Shown here one piece after another: positions 56,823 through 64,000 of a stretch of 64,000 nucleotides of DNA. Position 1 is the first letter of the stretch; every line of letters begins with the position of its first letter. Origin of the DNA: Steromphala cineraria (Eukaryota; Mollusca; Gastropoda; Trochida; Trochidae); assembly GCA_916613615.1 (NCBI GenBank), contig OU744723.1, forward strand, positions 67,971,226 through 68,035,225. The letters are read 5' to 3'. The translations under genes were made by a program, and so were the position numbers. The notes under the pieces were generated by a model that saw only the letters and a list, made by a program, of their open reading frames with translations, had not been told where the DNA came from and did not search any database.

Positions 56823-58633
56823 TCTTGATTTCAAAGTGTGACTGTGTCACACATTTGGCCATAATGGATCTAACATACAACTGCATCATGAAACTAAACT
56901 GTCAAACGCTAAAGAGAAGTCAAAACACATTGTTGAGAAGGGGTGATGTCGATAGATTCACAAAGCAGAGGGGGAGTTGCTTGTCCACATTAATGATGAA
57001 ATACTCGGTGCTTATCAGGCTCGGGGTACAGGATACAGGCCTAGGGCCAGGGTGGTAGAAAAATGTGAAACATTAGAATGTAACGAAATATAATACAGAG
57101 AAACCAAGGGTTTTTTTTGGGACCGTCAAAATCAATAGACGAGCAAGTAATGGAATTGGAGCAAAAACTTCCCAACGTGAGAGCCTCTCTCAAAGACTTT
57201 GGACAGGTCCAAGTGCTGCTGTAATGCTGGCACCTGGTGGTCTACTGGATGAGACTGAACACCCTCGCTGTTTCTCTGATCTACAAAGTGGTTTGTTTTC
57301 AAGCAAATCATTTTGTGTTGATCCTTTGGAATGTCAAATTTATTTTTGACAACACTCTGGACAGTTTTCCCATTCAAATTGTCATCCTAATCTCAATGTT
57401 TTCTGGTCAAGTCTCACTGCAAGATTCCTAGTTCTCATGTTCAATAATATCATGTTTGCATGTGTGTTCATCTCTCAGGTTTGATTATTTCAGTGAAAAA
57501 AAAAAATCTTTCTTGAAAGTGTACGATTTCATTATGACGTAAAATATGTTTATGTTTCCAAGTAGGTTGATAATGAAAACAGGTATCTGTATTAAATTTG
57601 TTCCAAAAAAAATTTCAGCACAAAGAAAAGACAATTCTTAAAGAGAAATATTTATTCTTTTAAAAAATGTCATAAACATAACAAGAACAGAACTGAACAT
57701 TCCTCATATTATTTCACAGGGAATCATAAAGTTCATCAAAAACTTTGCTATGACAAGACAGGGAATGCTAAAAGTGACTAGAAGTTTCATTCAGGGATCA
57801 GATAGATATGCACCAAGTAATCTTTTGAATCAAAAATACCTAATTTGAAGTTATCATTTTGTTTGACATTGTTTATGAAATATCAATGGTAGTAAAAACA
57901 AAACTCAACATTTCAAACAATCATTTGGCAAAAAATGAAATAATTCCAACGTAACAATCAAACAATAAATATATAAAGGCTGATCTAGTGATTGTGTAAC
58001 AGACGGTGATGTTAATGATATGAACATCATTGAACATTCTTTCCCTTAACAAATGGAAACACTATTTGACTCAAAATATCAATCACTTCAAGTATGTTAT
58101 CACTTTAGTGGTTACAAAAATCAGCCATGTTTTCATGTTTATTGAAGATTCAAAGTCAATGTTTACAGAAACTCTGAAGCCAAAAAAACTGTAGTCATTT
58201 GGTAAAAGCAACACCAATACTATTTCTGTCCACATATTTTAGTTTTAGTAACATATAAAATTTGCCAAAAATTACATGTCTTGAATTTATGATTCTGAGA
58301 TTTATGGCCATTATTGTATGATGAAATAGAGGTTATTTAAGAAAAAATCATCCAGTCTTGATAGCATGAAACAAATTAATGTCATAAACATAATGCAATT
58401 GTCATGTTTCTGTGAGTAAAACAAATAACACTACATTTTGATAGCACTTAGTCTGCAACGCAAGACTATCACTCTCAAATGTAGAGATAAAGATGGAGTC
58501 AAGCCGCCCCACAGAAAATAGCACTACTCCAGTAAAGCTCTCATCAAATTGGGATGCAATGTAGAAAGTTTGTTCACAACCTCCATTCCATCTCAAACAA
58601 ATGGTACTCAAGTCATTTCATTACTGCTAGCTT
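56823..58633. other. No gene assigned
   Basis: AT-rich sequence. A minus-strand frame of about 80 codons at 57132-57377 (NGKTVQSVVKNKFDIPKDQH and onward), preceded by an AG acceptor-like site, looks protein-like but matches nothing I know, so it is not called as a gene. Confidence 0.4.
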
Positions 58634-58915
58634 AAAGTGACACAGAGTATCTTTCTTAACATTTTATTTGATTTTGATAAGCTACAAAATATCTAATATG
58701 CTGATTGAAGTTCATATCTCATCACTGGACTTGCAAATATATCCATTTATGCATAATATCTCTAGAAAACATCTCAATTACGTTTAATATTCGAAATGAT
58801 GCATCCAATTAAACTACATATTAGTTACAATATCTAATAAACACTATCGAATCGAATATATCTTCCTGTCAGCTTGTGACAAGGTTTCAAAATTTCGTTT
58901 GGCGAATTTGCGCGC
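58634..58915 (+). repeat. Dispersed repeat, family F, copy 2
   Basis: Same-orientation match to 21272-21620, with an internal deletion of about 40 bp relative to it. Confidence 0.75.
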
Positions 58916-59693
58916 AAAAACAACGTCAATGAGAGACAAACTCAAATGCAGGAAGTTAAATTCAGTACATCATTCTTACATCCTCTCCCAAACATCTTAC
59001 TCAAGTTACCAATATTGCTAGCTAAGGAAAGTTCTGATGGAGGTAACAACTCAACTTGTGGAAGTTAGTACATCTTCATATTCTCAGACTCAAATATGCT
59101 TGCTAACAAAATACTAAATCATCTTCAGATTCTCATCATACAGCTATTAATCAAGTTATCAAGCTAACAAATGACTTCCATTGAAAGGCAAAGTTCCATT
59201 CAATGTTACTACATCATCTTCACATTCTCCCCAGCTATCACCCAAGTTATAAATATTGCTAGCTTGGAAACAACTTCCCATTGAAAGCACAACTAGTGTC
59301 AGTGACCACTTTCACAGCTTAGAAACCAGTAACAAATGTATGCGTCGTATAGCCAGAATTCTGTACTGGACAGGTGAAAGGATTAAATGGCTAATGGAGG
59401 GTTTTTTGCCTTTTCTATGAAAGCTCTTAAACAAATTGAGCCCATTCAATCAAAAATAGGCTGTTACAATCTGATATCAAAAAGTAACAAGTGAGTGAGT
59501 TATTGTTTAGCGCCGCTTGGGCAATATTGCAGCCATTAGCGGCGAGAAAAAGTAACGAACATCAGCAAGACTTACAAAGGGCATTGATCGAGGATGGCAT
59601 GATCTATGACTTGCTAGGGAAGAACAGTATAGCATAAATCATTACATGTAAATCGGAAGTAGTCTTTCACCTGTAAAACATGCATAATGTGTT
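58916..59693. other. No gene seen
   Basis: AT-rich 3' flank of the minus-strand Ser-rich gene. Holds family G repeat copy at 59490-59546. Confidence 0.45.
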
Positions 59694-59716
59694 CCCCCCC
59701 CCCCCCCCCCCCCCCC
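59694..59716 (+). repeat. Poly-C run, 23 bases
   Basis: Uninterrupted C homopolymer (G on the minus strand) about 100 bp beyond the stop of the minus-strand gene. Its exact length may be a sequencing artefact. Confidence 0.9.
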
Positions 59717-59818
59717 GAATAACCCATGTTCTCATAATACAAAACTTCTTATTGATTTCTAAAGGCATATGACAGATAACCTCAATCACAAATGGTCGGA
59801 GGAAGTTGTCTCGGAGGG

Positions 59819-62800
59819 CTAATTGTCCATGGTAACCTCACAACTTTCTAAAGACTGACTGCCAGACGAAAGTTGCAAACTTTTGATTGGAGATGTTGAT
59901 GGCAAATCATCCATGGTAACCTCACGATCCTCTGAACTCGTCAGACTTTCTGATGTCGGACTGCCTGACATAACTTTCAAACTTTTGATTGGAGATGTTG
60001 ATGGCAAATCATCCATGGTAACTTCACAACTTTCTGAACTCACACTTTCTGATGAAGACCTGCCAGACGGAAGTTGCAAACTCTTGATTGGAGATGTGGA
60101 TGACAAATCATCCACCGTACCATCCAGACTTTCTGCTGTCTGACTGTCAGACGGAACCTGCAGCAACTTGTTACTATGAGCCTTAGTAACCTTGTTTACA
60201 TACGTTTTTTGTGGGAGCCTGTCATACCCAACGTTGACCATCTTGAGACAGGCCTCCATGACCCCTGTAACCTTTGAGTCCGGGACTCCTAGCTTCTTCA
60301 GCGTCAAGACACACTCCTCACATTCTGGAACATAAGTCCTCTTCGAAGCATCCCAGAGTAATTTGTCCTCTGGCCTCAGATGACTGTGTCTCAAGTTCAA
60401 ACGCTTTGCCTCTTTGAGTTGTTTTTGCACCTTTCGAAGTTGTTTTTGCGCTTCAAGATACTTTAATTTCAGATCCCGTTTCATTGAAAGTATTCTTTTT
60501 TCGGATGTTTCTAATCTTTTGTTCTTATATTTTCCTTCTTTTACGTCATTCTTCAATCTATCGATATAAATATTTTTCTTCCTCATACATACTTTGGCTC
60601 TTCTTACAACAATATCCTGGGTGGTCTGAACAGCTTTGAAATAAAATAATCGGTCTGTGCATGACGTCTTTAATGATGCTGTTGGGATCTTGGGCAACAA
60701 TCCTGTGGTGTCTAAAGTTGAAGGGTCTGGACAAAATGAACATATTGATGTGGTTGAAGCCGCTTGAGACATTAATCCTATGTTTTTGCCAGTTGTAGTG
60801 ACCGAAAGTGAAGTTGAACATGCAGATGTCGGAGGTTTATGTTGTGTCAAACCTGAGTTGATGGTTTTTATGGGGACATGACCAGTTGAACTGCCAGCTG
60901 AAGATGATGATGTCTGTCTGTGTGTCAAACCAGTGTGAGGAGGATATACAGTGGAAAAGGGTGTTGATATATTTTGATTAGGCAAGTTTTTGATGTGCAT
61001 CAAGGGAGGAAAATATAAAGATGCTGATGCTGATGAAGATGCAGATATTGATGCTGTTGATAAAGCTGATGTCCTCTCTGGGTGAGATTCTGACTTTGTA
61101 ATGGTTGTAGTGTATGGACAAGATAAACCCATGCTCGCAAGTACAGATGAAGATGTTGATATTTCTGAAGACGATGCTGCTGAGGATGCTGATGCTGTTG
61201 ATAATGATGATGATGAAGGTGGAGCTGATTGTGTTGCTGATTTCGAAGGTGATGATATTGTCTTCTCCAGAGACAATTCTGACTCGGTTGATGTTGTAGT
61301 ATAAGGACAAGAAAAAGAAGAAGTTGAGGATGAGTTTGATGAAAATAATGATGCTGTTTCTGATGTTGCTCTTACTGATAATGATGCTGAAGCTCTTTGT
61401 GATGATAATGTTGATGCCTGCTTGGGCAAGAGTTCCAACTTTTGACTTGTGAGGATCGTAGAGTATGGACCAGATGAGGATGTTGATACTGTTGTTGCTG
61501 TTGCCTTTTCTGATGCTGCTGCTGCTGCTGACGTCTGCTCAGGCAGGAGTCGGGACGTTGTTATACATGTATTGTATGGACTGGATGAGAATGTTGATAC
61601 TGTTGAGGATCCTGCAGACGATACCCTCCGAGACAAGAGTCCTTTGTGTTTATATGTTATAATGTCTGGACAGGATGAACATGTTATGGGTGAAGATGAG
61701 GGTGCTGAGCATTTCATCCTATCCAGCAAACATTCCTTGGCAATGGAACCAGTTTTAGGGTCTGATGAAGATATAGTGCTGAGAGAACTTTCCCTTGACA
61801 CAGATTTCATCTTCTTCATCGCAGTCTCTTGTGGTACCTTTTGATCCAGCATTCCTCTGTGTTTATACAGCATAGCATCAGGACAAGATGAAGATAAGGA
61901 TGAAGATGGTATGGTTGCTGAACATTTCATCCTATCCAGCAAACATTCCTTGGCAGTGGACTCAGTGATAGGATCAGATGAATATTTTGTGCTCTGAATA
62001 CTTTCCAATGACACTGATTTCGCTTTCTTCATCTCAGGTATCTGGACTAGACGTGACTTGGCAGTGGTTGAAGAAGATGATGATAATATCTTCCTAGGAA
62101 GAAATACTGTGCTTTGATTGGTTGTAGCCTCAGCACAAGATGAATTTGAAGATAAAGATGAAGATGAAGATGTCTTCTTGGGCAGAAATTCTGTCTTTGC
62201 AGCAGCCACTATCATAGGTGAAGCAGAAGACTGTGCTTCCTGAAGTTTATAGATCAGAGGGTGTTGGGGTGTAGGCACATATACTGATGTAAATGACGAT
62301 GTCTTCTGCAATGGCAATTCACTTCTTGTGGTGGGAGGACTAGATGACGATGATGAGGAAGAAGATTCACTTGTTTTCAAAAGTGATAATTTTCTGGATG
62401 TGTCTGGTGGCATCAATCCTGAGATAGTGGTGGTTCTGAAGGCAGGGCAAGTTGATGAAGTTGATAAGGATGAAGACAATTCGGGTGGCAATTCCCACTT
62501 GGGAAATGTAGTAGGGTCAGGTGGTGATGAAATTGATAAGCAAGAAGACAGTTCTGGTGGCAATTCCCACTTGGGGAATGTAGGAGTGTCAGGTGGAGAT
62601 GAAGAGGAAAGTGTTTCAAAAAAGCCTGATTCGTTGATGATAGATTCAGGAGAAGTAGTTGATGATGAGGTTATTCTCTTGGGAAGCAATCTGTGGGAGG
62701 GGCCTGCAGCAGATTCTGAGCAAAAGGCTGATAAAAAAGATGTGTGCTCTGGCATTTCTGATTTGTTTATTGCCAAAGAGGCAGGATAAGCTGACGATGA

Positions 62801-64000
62801 AGATGAAACAGATGAAGACAGTTGAGGTGGCAATGATCTTTTGGGTATAGTTGTAGAAGAAAAGGGAAATTTCTCATGAGACGGAATGCCCGACTTGGTT
62901 TCAGAGGCCGGATTAGCTGTTGTTAGTGATAATGAACATTGTGAAATCCTCTTGGGAAATAATTTATGTACAGATACTGTGGTTGGTCCTGGACAAGATG
63001 AGTTTAAATATTGCTGATCTTGTAATACTGACTTTGCAATGACTGCAGAGGCAGAACTAGCTGAATTTGATGAAGAGGTCTTCTGAGGGAACAACCTCTG
63101 GACAGGGACAGTTCCTGGACAAGATTCAGATGCCTGCTCAGACAATTCTGATTCTTTGATTTTTGAATAAGCTAAAGATGATGAGGATGAAGACAAAGAT
63201 ATCTTCAGAGGAATCCAACTTTTGACAGGGGCTATTGTAAGTCTTGGACAAGATGAAGACAATGATTGCTTGAGCAATCCAGGCTTGTTGATGGTCAAGG
63301 AGTCAGGACAAGAAGTCAAAGAAGATATATTCTGAGGCATCAATCTTTGGACAGGGCTTGTTGTAGTTGTTTGACAAGATATAGATGCCTGCTCTGGCCA
63401 TTCTGTTTTGATTTTTTGATAAGATATAGTTGATGAAGATGGAGACGATCTTTGGACAGGGGCGGTTGTAGTTGTTTGACAAGATAAAGATGTCTGCTTT
63501 GGCAATTCTGATTTGACAGGGATTGTATTAATTGCCTGGTCTGACAAATCTGATTCTTTGAATTTTGGATAAGCTGTAGTTGTTGAAGATGAAGATGATC
63601 TTTTGACAGGGGCTTTTGAAGTTGCTTGACAAGATAAAGATACATGCTCAGACAATTCTGATTTGATTTTTGGATAACATGTAGTTGATGTAGATGGAGA
63701 TGATCTTTGGACAGGGGCTGTTGTAGTTGCTTGACAAAGTATAAATGTCTGCTCGGGCAATTCTGATTTGATTTTTGGATAAGCTGTAGTTGACGTAGAT
63801 GAGGATGATCTTTGGACAGGGGCTGTGGTAGTTGCTTGACAAGATAAAGATGTCTGCTCGGGCAATTCTGGTTTTATATTTGTTGAAGAGGCAGGATTAG
63901 TTAATGAGGATGAAAATGTCTTCTCGGAAAACGATCTATCGGCAGGACCTGTAGTAGGTTCTTGAAAAGATGAGGGCAGCTCTTGCAATCCTGTAGATGA
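59819..64000 (-). CDS. Large Ser/Thr-rich protein with coiled coil, 5' partial, function unknown
   Basis: One uninterrupted frame of 1393 codons runs from the right edge to TAG at 59821-59819; the N-terminus is outside the window (the frame is open at 64000). Numbering here is from the codon at 63988. Residues 1-200 hold five 35-residue-type repeats, each with a psi-K-x-E motif (IKPE 38-41, IKSE 73-76 and 108-111, VKSE 157-160, IKTE 192-195) and SLSCQ(A/T)TT..PVQR. About 200-1120 is Ser/Thr/Pro-rich and low in complexity. About 1125-1200 is a Lys/Arg-rich coiled coil (RRAKVCMRKKN to KQLKEAKRL). About 1206-1265 is a small domain (ECEECVLTLKKLGVPDSKV, RLPQKTYVNK). Three or more TMDDLPSTSPIKSL repeats end the protein. 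Nothing is recognised as a known family. The layout suggests a nuclear, possibly transposon-related, protein; that is inference. Retention of 4.2 kb without a stop argues that it is coding. Confidence 0.7.
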   Translation of the reverse strand, partial: SSTGLQELPSSFQEPTTGPADRSFSEKTFSSSLTNPASSTNIKPELPEQTSLSCQATTTAPVQRSSSSTSTTAYPKIKSELPEQTFILCQATTTAPVQRSSPSTSTTCYPKIKSELSEHVSLSCQATSKAPVKRSSSSSTTTAYPKFKESDLSDQAINTIPVKSELPKQTSLSCQTTTTAPVQRSSPSSSTISYQKIKTEWPEQASISCQTTTTSPVQRLMPQNISSLTSCPDSLTINKPGLLKQSLSSSCPRLTIAPVKSWIPLKISLSSSSSSLAYSKIKESELSEQASESCPGTVPVQRLFPQKTSSSNSASSASAVIAKSVLQDQQYLNSSCPGPTTVSVHKLFPKRISQCSLSLTTANPASETKSGIPSHEKFPFSSTTIPKRSLPPQLSSSVSSSSSAYPASLAINKSEMPEHTSFLSAFCSESAAGPSHRLLPKRITSSSTTSPESIINESGFFETLSSSSPPDTPTFPKWELPPELSSCLSISSPPDPTTFPKWELPPELSSSLSTSSTCPAFRTTTISGLMPPDTSRKLSLLKTSESSSSSSSSSPPTTRSELPLQKTSSFTSVYVPTPQHPLIYKLQEAQSSASPMIVAAAKTEFLPKKTSSSSSLSSNSSCAEATTNQSTVFLPRKILSSSSSTTAKSRLVQIPEMKKAKSVSLESIQSTKYSSDPITESTAKECLLDRMKCSATIPSSSLSSSCPDAMLYKHRGMLDQKVPQETAMKKMKSVSRESSLSTISSSDPKTGSIAKECLLDRMKCSAPSSSPITCSSCPDIITYKHKGLLSRRVSSAGSSTVSTFSSSPYNTCITTSRLLPEQTSAAAAASEKATATTVSTSSSGPYSTILTSQKLELLPKQASTLSSQRASASLSVRATSETASLFSSNSSSTSSFSCPYTTTSTESELSLEKTISSPSKSATQSAPPSSSSLSTASASSAASSSEISTSSSVLASMGLSCPYTTTITKSESHPERTSALSTASISASSSASASLYFPPLMHIKNLPNQNISTPFSTVYPPHTGLTHRQTSSSSAGSSTGHVPIKTINSGLTQHKPPTSACSTSLSVTTTGKNIGLMSQAASTTSICSFCPDPSTLDTTGLLPKIPTASLKTSCTDRLFYFKAVQTTQDIVVRRAKVCMRKKNIYIDRLKNDVKEGKYKNKRLETSEKRILSMKRDLKLKYLEAQKQLRKVQKQLKEAKRLNLRHSHLRPEDKLLWDASKRTYVPECEECVLTLKKLGVPDSKVTGVMEACLKMVNVGYDRLPQKTYVNKVTKAHSNKLLQVPSDSQTAESLDGTVDDLSSTSPIKSLQLPSGRSSSESVSSESCEVTMDDLPSTSPIKSLKVMSGSPTSESLTSSEDREVTMDDLPSTSPIKSLQLSSGSQSLESCEVTMDN

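Noticed and set aside
61101..62789. Acidic Asp/Glu-rich plus-strand frames
   Set aside because: Antisense of Ser/Thr codons in the large minus-strand ORF. They are short and interrupted, while the minus frame is continuous.

Overview
The window is eukaryotic, AT-rich and intron-rich, and is most likely from a mollusc. The basis is an inference from the dispersed repeats: short 'aagggagataactc' motifs, 'TTTTTAGCTCATCTGG' elements, 'gtgagttattgtttagcgccgc' fragments and tRNA-headed SINEs, all of which I associate with molluscan genomes. No bacterial, organellar or viral gene is visible, and no reverse transcriptase, transposase or integrase ORF was found.

Three protein-coding loci can be supported. 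(1) A plus-strand RUN and SH3 domain protein of the RUSC1/RUSC2 (NESCA/iporin) family runs from 31202 to 45137. Seven exons were reconstructed from splice signals and phase, giving an uninterrupted 1925-residue frame. It has a long disordered Ser-rich N-terminus, a RUN domain built from exons 3 to 6, and a C-terminal SH3 domain on its own last exon behind a 5 kb intron. (2) A minus-strand two-coding-exon gene at 53308-54756 is the orthologue of RAMAC (RAM/FAM103A1), the activating subunit of the mRNA cap guanine-N7 methyltransferase, here with a strong RGG-box tail. (3) A minus-strand ORF from 59819 to the right edge (1393 codons visible, 5' end outside) encodes a Ser/Thr-rich protein with 35-residue repeats carrying SUMO-consensus-like motifs, a basic coiled coil and a small unassigned domain. 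RUSC and RAMAC are convergent, about 8 kb apart.

Layout. 0-30 kb is gene-poor. It holds three tandem arrays (40 bp x12 near 0.3 kb; 55 bp x20 at 12.7-14.2 kb; 60 bp x32 at 18.1-20.1 kb), SINEs and many non-autonomous DNA elements. 31-45 kb is RUSC. 45-53 kb is repeats and unassigned intergenic DNA. 53.3-54.8 kb is RAMAC. 54-57 kb is a nest of non-autonomous elements. 57-59.8 kb is mostly featureless. 59.8-64 kb is the Ser-rich gene.

The most notable non-genic structures are: a 1.3 kb Helitron-like element, present twice in opposite orientation, that carries eight clusters of nuclear-receptor half-sites (DR1/DR0 and TCAAGGTCA); a TTAA-flanked MITE inserted exactly into one unit of the 55-bp array; a nested insertion at 55.2-56.8 kb; an 88-bp retroelement tail flanked by a 13-bp target duplication; and perfect 24- and 27-bp copies of RUSC exon sequence inside RUSC introns.
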